Below are positions 53,764-63,400 of a DNA stretch of 64,000 nt, piece by piece (the stretch's first letter is position 1; each line of letters begins with the position of its first letter). Under the pieces are notes generated by a model, which was not told where the DNA came from, did no database searches, and saw only the letters and a list, made by a program, of their open reading frames with translations. The DNA is from Bacillota bacterium. GTDB lineage: Bacteria; Bacillota_I; Bacilli_A; RF39; UBA660. The stretch lies in NCBI GenBank assembly GCA_023460995.1, contig JAEWOE010000006.1, positions 620,001-684,000 of the forward strand, in the 5' to 3' direction. A program made the translations under genes and the position numbers.

Positions 53764-55470
53764 ATGTTAGAAAAAATAGTAATAGAAAATTATAAAGGTT
53801 TTAAAAATTATGAAATAAATTTTTCAAATGAAAATATTTTAGTTGGTAAAAATAATGCAGGAAAAAGTACCATTGGTGAGGTAATAAGAGTTGTAAGTTT
53901 AGCAACTAATTCATATAAGAATGCCATATTTATTAGTAGGCCAGAATGGTTATATAAAGAGCCATTGATAGAGAAAGGATTTTCCCCATCTACAAAGAGA
54001 ATTAAAATTAATTTAAATAATTGTATTCATAAGTATGAGGAAGAAATAGCGAAAATTACTGCTATTTTTAAAAACAAAACTAAAATAAAAATATTTATCA
54101 ATTATAATGGAGAAATATTTATTAAAATATATGAATCAAATAAGTGTATAAATACTAGATATAAAATAGCGGTAATGAATATACCGCTTGTTAAATCATT
54201 ACCGTCATTGAAGCCATTACTTTTAGAAGAAAAAAAACATGATGAACAATATGTTATGGCTCCATATAATGAAAGAAATTTATCTATACATTTTAGAAAT
54301 AGATTATATATAGATAAAAAGTATAGAGTTTATGAAAAATTTTGTGATAGTGTGGCAACTACATGGCCTGGAATAAGAATAAGTGATTTATATATGGATG
54401 ATAATATAATAAGATTAAATGTTATAGATGAAGACTTTGCTACAGAGATTTCGAATTTTGGTGATGGATTGCAAATCTGGATGCAAATGCTTTGGTTTAT
54501 TGCGTCTCAAAACGAGAATACAATAGTGTTTTTTGATGAACCAGATGTATATTTACATGCTGAACTTCAAAAGAAATTATTTAAATATATAAGTAATAAA
54601 TTTCAACAATTTGTGATTGCCACCCATTCTATTGAAATAATATGCTGTGCAAATAATAATTCGGTTATTGAAATTGATAAGAGAAAAAACACGTCTGAAA
54701 GAATTTTAGATAGAGACGATGTACAAAATATACTAGAAAATTTAGGATCATATGCTAATATAAAAATTCAGAGTATTTTAAACAGTAAAAAATTAGTCTT
54801 TGTAGAAGGGAATGACATAAATTGGCTAAAGCAGATTGCTTCAAGATTATTTGATAAGCCTTATGAACTTGTTGATATTCCTTACGAAAAATCAGGTGGG
54901 AGAAGTAATATTAAAGAAAAAATGTTATCGTTGTCAAATGATATAGAGGAAATGAAAAATAGCGGAATCAAATTATTTTTTCTTACCGACAATGATTATT
55001 TTAATGATTTAGATAATCAAGAACTCGCGAGTTTAGCAAATAATATTAAAGTGAATTTGCACATTTGGAAAAGAAAAGAGTTTGAAAATTATTTTTGTGA
55101 TCTGTGTCTTCTGTCTAGTTTATTAAATGAACAGATAGCTGAAAATGAAATAAAGAATATCTTGATTTCAATAACCGATAATATGAAAGACGATTATTTG
55201 TACAAAAGAGTTGATTTAGAATACAAAAAAAATAAAAAATTAGAAGTTTCAACTATAATGAAAAATATTAAGTCTGAAGTCGAAGAAAAATGGGAACATT
55301 TAGATTATCGACTAAATATATTAAGCGGAAAACAAATTTTAAAAAGAGTATTTGACAAGTTAAAAAAAGAATATAATATTTCCCTTTCAATAGAATATAT
55401 AATTAAAAATATGGCGATAGATTGTTTAGACAGGGAAGTTATTGAGTATATAAAAGAATTATATAATTAG
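53764..55470 (+). CDS. OLD-family ATP-dependent endonuclease (AAA + TOPRIM)
   Basis: 568 residues. SMC/ABC-like ATPase with Walker A 'GKNNAGKS' (28-35), Walker B 'IVFFDEPDVYLHAELQ' (about 252-268) and H-loop 'ATHSIEII'. A TOPRIM-like nuclease follows: 'KLVFVEGNDINWL' (about 343-355) and 'FLTDNDYF'. This is the OLD layout. OLD proteins act as phage-interference nucleases (P2 old, Gabija GajA, retron-linked). No UvrD-like GajB follows directly. Own ribosome site AGGAAGTGAAATT. The neighbours suggest a defence island. Confidence 0.85.
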   Translation: MLEKIVIENYKGFKNYEINFSNENILVGKNNAGKSTIGEVIRVVSLATNSYKNAIFISRPEWLYKEPLIEKGFSPSTKRIKINLNNCIHKYEEEIAKITAIFKNKTKIKIFINYNGEIFIKIYESNKCINTRYKIAVMNIPLVKSLPSLKPLLLEEKKHDEQYVMAPYNERNLSIHFRNRLYIDKKYRVYEKFCDSVATTWPGIRISDLYMDDNIIRLNVIDEDFATEISNFGDGLQIWMQMLWFIASQNENTIVFFDEPDVYLHAELQKKLFKYISNKFQQFVIATHSIEIICCANNNSVIEIDKRKNTSERILDRDDVQNILENLGSYANIKIQSILNSKKLVFVEGNDINWLKQIASRLFDKPYELVDIPYEKSGGRSNIKEKMLSLSNDIEEMKNSGIKLFFLTDNDYFNDLDNQELASLANNIKVNLHIWKRKEFENYFCDLCLLSSLLNEQIAENEIKNILISITDNMKDDYLYKRVDLEYKKNKKLEVSTIMKNIKSEVEEKWEHLDYRLNILSGKQILKRVFDKLKKEYNISLSIEYIIKNMAIDCLDREVIEYIKELYN

Positions 55471-55678
55471 AAAATAATACTTAATTTGCTAAAATTATTA
55501 ACACAAATTTGTGTGAACCGACAAATATGTTGCATAATATGTCAAAAAAATAAATTTGGTGATATAATATAATCAATAAAAGCAAAAAAACATAAATATT
55601 TATTATACTGTTTCTTATAGAGTCTTTAAATGATGACTATATTATATTTTTATACAGATAGTTAAGGAGGTGTTTTAA

Positions 55679-56269
55679 ATGAAAATAAAAAATGTTAAGC
55701 AGGAAACAAAAAAAGAATATAATGAAAATTGTTCTGATGATAATTGTAAAAAATGTAGTAATTTTGAAAAGAAATATGATGGTGATGATAAAATAATAGA
55801 TGTTTACTATGATATTATTAAATCTGAATATGACTATGCTTTTAGAAAAATGGAATCTATAAATTCAAGAGCAGGTTTTCTTATAACTGTTCTTGTAGCA
55901 ATGGTGACCTTTTTCTATAATAACGAAAAATTTATTAGTATTATCAAATCTATAAATGATACATTAACTATATTTTCTTTTTTTAAATATATAATTTGTG
56001 TATTTATTTTAATTATATATTTGATAGCAATTGTATATTTAATTAAATGTATATCTATAAAAAACACTTATAAATTCGATATTAAAAAATTTGATGATAA
56101 CACATTAGACGAAGAAAAAAATACTCATTTAAAAAAAATAATCAATGCATATCGTACTGTAATTGATAATTTAAATAAAGGTCATATAATGCAGTCTATC
56201 GCGTACCAAAAGTCATTGATATTTACATTTATTACACTGTTATTAATGATAATATTTTTTATAGTATAG
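55679..56269 (+). CDS. Multi-TM protein resembling Pycsar/SLATT-type effectors
   Basis: 196 residues. The N-terminus has C18, C23 and C26 in 'CSDDNCKKC' (zinc-like), then a helix 'YDYAFRKMESINSRAGFLITVLVAMVTFFYNN' leading into the first of three membrane helices (about 66-80, 99-122, 180-196). The 'amphipathic helix plus RAGFL' junction is like the PycTM/SLATT membrane effectors that kill the cell when a defence sensor fires. It follows the OLD gene and precedes a small coiled-coil gene by 14 bases. Assignment is by pattern only. Confidence 0.6.
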   Translation: MKIKNVKQETKKEYNENCSDDNCKKCSNFEKKYDGDDKIIDVYYDIIKSEYDYAFRKMESINSRAGFLITVLVAMVTFFYNNEKFISIIKSINDTLTIFSFFKYIICVFILIIYLIAIVYLIKCISIKNTYKFDIKKFDDNTLDEEKNTHLKKIINAYRTVIDNLNKGHIMQSIAYQKSLIFTFITLLLMIIFFIV

Positions 56270-56283
56270 AGAGGAATAACAAT

Positions 56284-56493
56284 ATGAATTTTGAAGAACA
56301 AAGAAGACAAATAGAACAAGAGCAAGTTAAAAAAGAAGAACAGTTAAAAAGTATTCAAGAAGAGATTGTGTTAAGAAGACAAGAAAATCAATCACAAGAT
56401 TTTTTAGAGCATCAAATAAAATTGAATGAGCATGAAGAGTTTAGTAAAGCAACAGATCCTGGAATTGATGATGACTTATATCGTGATAAGTAG
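56284..56493 (+). CDS. Small charged coiled-coil protein, 69 residues
   Basis: 'MNFEEQRRQIEQEQVKKEEQ' onward is one long Glu/Gln/Lys helix up to about residue 55, with a short acidic tail. RBS AGAGGAATAACAAT, 14 bases after the multi-TM gene, then a terminator, so the two form a unit. No family recognised; a partner for the membrane protein is plausible. Confidence 0.65.
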   Translation: MNFEEQRRQIEQEQVKKEEQLKSIQEEIVLRRQENQSQDFLEHQIKLNEHEEFSKATDPGIDDDLYRDK

Positions 56494-56785
56494 AAAATTT
56501 TATGCTTATTTTATAAACATAAAAAAGCGTATATTTTAAAAATTGAAGAGCCAGTGATGGCTCTTTTATTAATAAAATTATTAAATGTATAGTTTAATTT
56601 ATAATTATATTAATATTATGTAACTTAATATATTCCATAAAAAAGGATGATTGTAAGTTAAAAAAATTCTAAAATATTTTTAACTTAAAGTAAATAATGA
56701 AGATATATGAAAATAATTAGTAATTTAAATCATTATTATTGTAGTCGATTTATGTTATAATATATAAAATTAATGAGGTGAAATT
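56494..56785 (+). other. Intergenic region
   Basis: Terminator at 56546-56568, then about 180 featureless AT-rich bases and a TATAAT box near 56757 for the MazG operon. Confidence 0.5.
56546..56568 (+). terminator. Terminator
   Basis: AAGAGCC/GGCTCTT stem, loop AGTGAT, T-run. Confidence 0.8.
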
Positions 56786-57100
56786 ATGAAAGAACTAACA
56801 GAAAAAATAAGAAAATTTGCAGAAGAGAGGGACTGGTTACAATTTAATACACCAGAGAATTTAGCTAAGTCAATCTCTATTGAGGCAGGGGAATTACTTG
56901 AATGCTTTCAATGGAACAATAATTTCGATAAGGATGAACTAAAATATGAGATAGCTGATGTTATGAATTATTGTATATTATTATGTTCACAAATAGATGT
57001 AGATCCTAAAGAGATAATACTAGAAAAACTAGAAATATCCGCCAAAAAATATCCTATTGAAAAAGCAAAAGGGAAAAGCACAAAATATAACAATTTATAA
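56786..57100 (+). CDS. MazG-like nucleotide pyrophosphohydrolase
   Basis: 104 residues of the RS21-C6/MazG-like all-alpha NTP pyrophosphohydrolases. The Mg-binding motif is E33-x2-E36 in 'SIEAGELLECFQW' and E55-x2-D58 in 'YEIADVMNYCILL'. It converts (d)NTPs to (d)NMPs plus PPi. First of three tightly packed genes (12 bases to the HEPN-like gene, whose GTG/ATG region overlaps its downstream). Pairing with a DUF2075 helicase recurs in Bacillota; nucleotide depletion is a known anti-phage strategy. Confidence 0.85.
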   Translation: MKELTEKIRKFAEERDWLQFNTPENLAKSISIEAGELLECFQWNNNFDKDELKYEIADVMNYCILLCSQIDVDPKEIILEKLEISAKKYPIEKAKGKSTKYNNL

Positions 57101-57112
57101 GAGGTGATAGAG

Positions 57113-57577
57113 ATGAAGTTAAATGAAACACAAGAAAGAATACATGATATAGTAAATGATGAGACGAGAGAAGAGTTACTAACATTCACGATATTATGGA
57201 ATTTGTTTGAACGCAACTACTATGCAACAAATTATTCTGAAAATAGGATGTTAGGAATGAATTCATGTGTTAAATTTATTGAAAAGCAATCTAAAGGTAA
57301 CCAAGTTATTGAGATAATAAAAAAAATAAAAGACTATAATAGAAAATATAGAGATAGTATAGATAAAGTGTATTTAGTTAAAGAAAAAAATTGGGAAAGA
57401 TTTAACTTTTTATATAATGCAACTGATATAGAACTAATGATAGAATTAGGTATAGAATTATGTTTTAGGGTAAGATGTAATATGTTTCATGGTCCTAAAG
57501 ATGTTTATGAATTAAATGATCAAACTGAACTTTTTAAAAATATTAATTCGTTTTTAGAATTATTCATTAATGTATAG
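57113..57577 (+). CDS. HEPN-like helical protein
   Basis: 154 residues from ATG 57113 (ribosome site AGAGGTGATAGAG; a GTG at 57104 is inside it). Nearly all helical. The penultimate helix reads 'LCFRVRCNMFHGPKD', with R121-x4-H126, the catalytic pattern of HEPN ribonucleases ('R.R.N.FHG'). HEPN proteins are frequent toxins or effectors of defence systems. Between MazG-like and DUF2075 genes it is placed as effector or adaptor. The HEPN call rests on motif and helicity. Confidence 0.65.
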   Translation: MKLNETQERIHDIVNDETREELLTFTILWNLFERNYYATNYSENRMLGMNSCVKFIEKQSKGNQVIEIIKKIKDYNRKYRDSIDKVYLVKEKNWERFNFLYNATDIELMIELGIELCFRVRCNMFHGPKDVYELNDQTELFKNINSFLELFINV

Positions 57578-57588
57578 AGGTGTATTAA

Positions 57589-59451
57589 GTGTTAGTGTAT
57601 GAAGGAATAAAGAGAGATTTTATTAATGATGTAAATTTAAATATGATTGTTAATAAAATTTATGATAAATACAAACAGTTTTTTGGTAAAACAAGTGATT
57701 CTCAGTTAAATTCATGGAAGAACTCTATGCAATATATGAGAGGAGTTTTGGATGATATTGAAATTCCTGATAATTCTGGAGTTGCCATTGAATTCAATAT
57801 ACCAACCACATCTAAAAGAATAGATTTTATTTTATCTGGTAGGGATAAAAGTAGGAAAGATTCAGTTATAATAATTGAATTAAAGCAATGGGAAACCTGT
57901 ACTGCAGTAGAAGGTAAAGATGGGATAGTATCGACTTATACAGGGCATGGCATAAGAGAGGTGGCTCATCCTTCATATCAAGCAATGAGTTATGCTAACT
58001 TGATTAAAGATTTTAATGAGACAGTTCAGCAAGATGAGATAGGAATATATCCTTGTGCTTTTTTACATAATTATGATTTAAAAGAGACAGATCCAATCAA
58101 TAGTAACCAATATAAAGAATATATAGATGTAGCTCCATTGTTTGGAACTAATGATTTTATTAAATTAAGAAGTTTTATAAAGAAATATATTACTGAAGGT
58201 GATGATAGAGAACTTCTATATAAAATTGAAAATGGAAAAATAAGACCATCTAAAAGATTACAGGATTCTTTATCTAAGATGTTAAATGGTAACAAAGAAT
58301 TTAATATGATAGATGAACAAAAAGTAATATATGAAGATGCTATTAGAATGGCTATTGATACAATTTCAGCAAATGAGAAGAATGTATATGTTGTACAAGG
58401 TGGACCTGGCACAGGAAAATCTGTACTAGCTATTAATCTATTAGTTGAATTAACTAAAAGAAATATGACGAGTTTTTATGTAACTAAAAATAGTGCTCCA
58501 AGAGCAGTATTTAGAGATAAATTAAAAGGTACATTTAAAATGACTTATATAAATAATTTGTTTCAAGGCTCAGGCTCTTTTACTGAAGCTAATAACAATG
58601 AAGTAAATTGTTTAATTGTGGATGAAGCTCATAGATTAAATGAAAAGTCAGGTTTATTCTCTAACTTAGGTGAAAACCAAGTAAAAGAAATTATAAAGGC
58701 ATCAAATTTTTCAATATTTTTTATAGATGAAAATCAAAAAGTAACTTTAAAAGACATTGGCACAGTAGATATAATTAAACAATATGCTAAAGATTTGAAT
58801 GCAGGCTTTAAAGTAGTTGACTTAGAAAGCCAATTTAGATGTAATGGGTCAGATGGATATTTATCTTGGCTAGATAATATTTTAGGAATTCGAAAAACTG
58901 CTAATTTTGATGATATGGATTTTGATTACGATTTTAAAGTTTTTGACAATCCAAATGAATTAAGAAATGCTATAGAAGAGAAAAATAAGATAAATAATAA
59001 ATCTAGAATAGTAGCTGGATATTGCTGGAACTGGATTAGTGAAGGTAAAAATAAATCCAATGTATATGATATAAAAATTCCTGAATATGATTTCCAGATG
59101 AGTTGGAATTTAGGCAATTCTCAAACATGGGCAATAGATCCTAATTCAGTGAAAGAAGCAGGATGCATTCATTCTTCTCAAGGATTAGAATTTGATTATG
59201 TAGGTGTAATAATAGGAAATGATATTAGATATGAAGATGGACAAGTTATTACAGATTATACTAAGAGAGCTAAAACAGATCAATCTTTAAAAGGAATCAA
59301 TAAAATGATGAAAGATAATCCCGAAGAAGCAAAAATATTAGCAGATCAAATAATTAAAAATACTTATAGAACATTAATGACTAGAGGTATGAAAGGTTGC
59401 TATGTTTACTGTGTTGATGATAGATTAAAAGAATATCTTAATAATAAATAG
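57589..59451 (+). CDS. PD-(D/E)xK nuclease fused to DUF2075 (Schlafen-like) helicase
   Basis: 620 residues. N-terminal nuclease: 'VAIEFN', then D79 in 'RIDFILSG' and E97-x-K99 in 'IIIELKQWE'. From about 260 a superfamily 1-type helicase: Walker A 'QGGPGTGKSVLAINL' (about 267-281), Walker B 'LIVDEAHRLNEK', 'FFIDENQKVTLKD', 'QFRCNGSDGYLSWLDNIL', 'CIHSSQGLEFDYVGVIIG' and 'RTLMTRGMKGCYVYC'. The family is known as DUF2075 and groups with the helicase part of Schlafen proteins. GTG start at 57589 behind AGAGGTG. It would act on nucleic acids together with the two small proteins ahead. Confidence 0.88.
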   Translation: MLVYEGIKRDFINDVNLNMIVNKIYDKYKQFFGKTSDSQLNSWKNSMQYMRGVLDDIEIPDNSGVAIEFNIPTTSKRIDFILSGRDKSRKDSVIIIELKQWETCTAVEGKDGIVSTYTGHGIREVAHPSYQAMSYANLIKDFNETVQQDEIGIYPCAFLHNYDLKETDPINSNQYKEYIDVAPLFGTNDFIKLRSFIKKYITEGDDRELLYKIENGKIRPSKRLQDSLSKMLNGNKEFNMIDEQKVIYEDAIRMAIDTISANEKNVYVVQGGPGTGKSVLAINLLVELTKRNMTSFYVTKNSAPRAVFRDKLKGTFKMTYINNLFQGSGSFTEANNNEVNCLIVDEAHRLNEKSGLFSNLGENQVKEIIKASNFSIFFIDENQKVTLKDIGTVDIIKQYAKDLNAGFKVVDLESQFRCNGSDGYLSWLDNILGIRKTANFDDMDFDYDFKVFDNPNELRNAIEEKNKINNKSRIVAGYCWNWISEGKNKSNVYDIKIPEYDFQMSWNLGNSQTWAIDPNSVKEAGCIHSSQGLEFDYVGVIIGNDIRYEDGQVITDYTKRAKTDQSLKGINKMMKDNPEEAKILADQIIKNTYRTLMTRGMKGCYVYCVDDRLKEYLNNK

Positions 59452-59499
59452 TATCCAAAAAATTAGTTAATAGAGTTATTGGAATATTTAAAATAAAAG

Positions 59500-59528
59500 T
59501 CAGTGTATAATGTATGCACTGATTTTTT
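59500..59528 (+). terminator. Terminator of the MazG-HEPN-DUF2075 operon
   Basis: TCAGTG/CACTGA stem with T-run. Confidence 0.7.
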
Positions 59529-59608
59529 ATAATTTTTTAAAAAAATAATAAAATGTTATACATCATTTATTTTTTCTGTTATAATAATACCATTTTAGGG
59601 GGAATATT

Positions 59609-60247
59609 ATGAATAAAGAAAATAAGTATGCGAAAGCATATAAAAATTTATTAAAGAGTTTTTTGGTTATTTTGGTATTATCTATATTTTCTACAATTGC
59701 TGTTATGGTAATGTTAAATAGTCTGTTTAGTGGTGATATTGAACCTTTGGTTAATAATATAATAGCAATTGTTGTTGGTATTTTCACTAGTCTAATTTTT
59801 CAAGTTATTCTTATTGTGATAAGAGATGGAAAAACATATATTAATGATTTAGATAATAATAATAAAATATTAAGAAATAACCTTATCAATTTGTTCTTGA
59901 TTTCAGAAATGATTAGTTTTGCTGAAATAAGTAAAAACAATGAAATGGGAATTCCTATTATATACAAAGATATTCAAATGTGTAAACTGTCATTAAATAA
60001 TAATGAATTATTTGATAAAGTAGCAATAATTGGTTTGAATTCATTATTTGATGATTTGATATCTAATATGGCAGAGATTTCGAATAAAAATGAACTAAGT
60101 AAAAAGAAAAAAAAATTACTTTCTACAATAGAAATAATTGTTAATATTATAGAAGAATTAATACTTTCTAATGAAAATGAAAAGATTGCTTTTATTAAAG
60201 AAGAAGAAAGATTAGAAAATTTATTCAATAAAAAGAAGAAATCCTAA
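59609..60247 (+). CDS. Two-helix membrane protein with cytoplasmic helical domain
   Basis: 212 residues. Membrane helices at about 15-38 and 48-70, then a charged, helical cytoplasmic part ending in Lys/Glu-rich sequence. No known domain. RBS TTAGGGGGAATATT. Own terminator over its stop. The layout (2 TM, then coiled cytoplasmic part) recurs in the 34686 protein and in many small defence effectors, but no sequence motif supports a function. Confidence 0.65.
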   Translation: MNKENKYAKAYKNLLKSFLVILVLSIFSTIAVMVMLNSLFSGDIEPLVNNIIAIVVGIFTSLIFQVILIVIRDGKTYINDLDNNNKILRNNLINLFLISEMISFAEISKNNEMGIPIIYKDIQMCKLSLNNNELFDKVAIIGLNSLFDDLISNMAEISNKNELSKKKKKLLSTIEIIVNIIEELILSNENEKIAFIKEEERLENLFNKKKKS

Positions 60248-60265
60248 TAAAATTGGATTTTTTTT
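60239..60265 (+). terminator. Terminator
   Basis: AAATCC/GGATTT stem over the stop codon and T-run. Confidence 0.6.
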
Positions 60266-60440
60266 AATCTTTATAATTAAATCTGTAACAAAATACGTTT
60301 TATAGTTTAATTAAAATATGCTTTTTCTTTTAAAATTTATGTGATAGTAATTTTCTTTACAAAATAATTGTCAAATACTATAAACTATCCAAAAGTATGA
60401 TAAAATTAAGATAATAAGGAGAAATCTTTTGGAGGTTAAC

Positions 60441-63400
60441 ATGAAAAATCCACTCGAAGTATTATTTGGAAAAAATAGTAAACAATATAGGAAAATAATT
60501 AAGTTACTTGATAAAAGTAATTATATAGATGTATTAAAAGAAGATGCATATTCTTTTGATAATAGAAATAGATTCAATATCTCAGATTCTTTATTAGTAG
60601 ATAAAATAAAAAAGAGATTAGAAAAGGAAGTAATATCTAGTCCTAATCTTCTTCAAACTATGATTGAAAATAACTATTTTGAAGTTAATGATTATATTAA
60701 TATTGCGGTAGCTAATGATACTAAAGTATTAGATAAATTAATTAGTAGTTCAGTAACTATTACTGATGAAACTATTTTAATGGCTTTAAATAAAGGGTAT
60801 GCACCAACACCCCAGTTTATTGAAAATAACTACCATTATTTTAATGATATAGATATTATAAGTAAATTATTAGATAGTTTTTATATGTTCAATGATGAGG
60901 CATTAGAAAGCAAATTTAGCTCTGCTTTTTCTAATCCTAAATTAATGCTTAAGGCTTTAGAATGGGGCTACACTCCTACAAGTAATTTCTTAAATAAATG
61001 CTCTGCTTTTAAGGATGAAACAGTATTAGATAAACTTCTATCTAACTATCCGATAACTGATGCTGTTTTAAATACTTGTTTTGCGGGTAATCCAACTGCT
61101 CAAAGAAAGATAGTTGAACTTAATCCTAGTTTATTATTAAAATTAAATGGTAATAGTGAACTATATACGCAGTTTTGGATTGAGGCTATTAAGAAAGATT
61201 ATATTCCAGAAGAAGCTATTAAAAGCTACTCAATGGCAGGTAATTATTTATTAATGTCTAAAGTTATTAGGCATAAACCAGACTATATAAAATACTGCCA
61301 AGTAGTTGATACTAAAGAAAGAGAAAACTTAGATACTCTTGCTCTTGCGATGGGGTACTTACCAACAAAAGAAGAAGTAATAGGTAGTAAATATATTAGA
61401 AATAGTTATAAGCTTATGGAGAGTGCTATAATGCAAAGACCAGAGATGATTAAATATATTGAAACAAGATCTTTAAATGGTGCATATATAACAAATATAA
61501 CTAAAGAACAGTTCTTTGAATTAGCTAAACTTTCTATTAAAAATGGCTATATTCCTGAAGAAGAGGATATTAAATTAACTCCTAGACTTGCTGATAGTTA
61601 TGATATTATGAAGGCTATTATTTCAAAGTATCCTAAATATATAGAAAAGTGTTCAGAAGATATAGAAAATATTGAAGAATTAAGTAGCATCGCATTAAGT
61701 AATGATTATCAGTTAACAGATACATTACCTAAACACATTGAAACTTGTGAATGCATAGTTAAAGAAAAATTTATTAAACACTACTATGTAGCAAGTCCTA
61801 ATAGAAATAATTACAGTTTAGACTTATATAATTTTTTAATAGAAAACAATTGTAAAATAAGTCAAATAGTTCATCTTTTCTGTGGTAATTATGATGTAAT
61901 GAAATTAATTGTTGAAAAAGAGCCTTCTAAAATATCTAGTTTTATTTTGTTAAATGATGATTTAACTAGACAACAGATAGATGAGATATGTCTTCTTGCG
62001 GTTAATAACGGCTATATCCCAAATGAAAATGATAAAGTATTTGGTAAAGGTTTAGAATCAGCAAAATTAATGATTAAAAGATTTCCAAACTTTATTAATG
62101 AGACAAGTTTATTTGATGGATTTTTTATTAATGCTACTCCAATACCTGAATATGAAGAACTATGTCAGTTAGCCTTAGATAGTGGGTTTATTCCAAATGC
62201 TAAACTTATGGGATATGGTATGGATAATAAATTTAAATATAGTTATTCAATTATGAAAAAAGTTCTTGAAACTAATAGTTACGCCATTGACATATGTATG
62301 GTTACAGATAAAGATAAATATGATGAATTATGTAAAATAGCTATTAATAACGCTTATATACCAAATGTATATGGTATAACACATCATGGTAAATTAAGAA
62401 CTAATTATGACATGCTAGCTATAGTAGTTAAAGATAATCCATTAGTAGTACTTGATGTAGAATTATCAAGTAGTAATGAACTAGAAGGTTTATTAAAACT
62501 AGCTATTCAAAGTGGTTTAAATATAGATTCTTTAGATGATAATAAACTTATGAAACTATTCTTACCTATTCCTAAAGAAAAATGGGTATTATATTTAAAA
62601 CCAGAAAAGATTATAGTATTAGAAAATTCTATAAAGTTTTATAACACTAATGATGAGATAGCGAGTACTTTAAAACCTGAATTTTTAAAAGAAACAATAA
62701 CTTCTAATTTTACTAAAATACAAATAGAAATATTATCTTGTTATCCTAAATTGCAAGAAGAGATAATTAGACTTAATACATACTACAATAAAGATAGTTT
62801 AAAAACTAAAATAGTATATGAATTAGTAAATGAATTTAAAGAGAATATGCAGTGGGTAACAATCTTAGAAAATGTACTTAAGAATATTAATTCACCTGAG
62901 TTTAGAAATTTATTTTTAGATTTAGATGGTAGGGAAGTAACAGATAATGATAGAAAGAAAATAGTATATCTATTAAATTGTGGTAATCATTTAGATATAT
63001 CAAGTTACTCTGACTTACAAAAATTTGAAGATATTAGACAGGAGTATATAGATAAATTAATTCAAAGAAATACAGTAGGTAGTTTAAAATCTGCTTATCT
63101 CGAAAAAGTATTTGGTATTGATTTACCAACTGCTATTAACTTTGTTAAAACATATGGTGAAAGTTTAAATGGTAGTGGTACTAATAATATTAGTACTGAA
63201 GATAAAGAATTATTTAATATATTAAGTAATATAAAGAATATTATAAATACTAACAATACTGAGATATTAAAATCTTATATAAACTCTGTACAAATTATTA
63301 AAACAAGTTATAGTTTAATGATGATTTTTGAAAATAAGTTAAAGGAAGTTTATACTAATGAGTTTAATAAGTCATTTACTAAACCACTTGATGAAGATAA

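Noticed and set aside
53764..59451. Gabija system (GajA-GajB)
   Set aside because: The OLD protein resembles GajA but no UvrD-like GajB follows; the helicase at 57589 is of the DUF2075 type, carries its own nuclease domain and is separated by four genes and two terminators.
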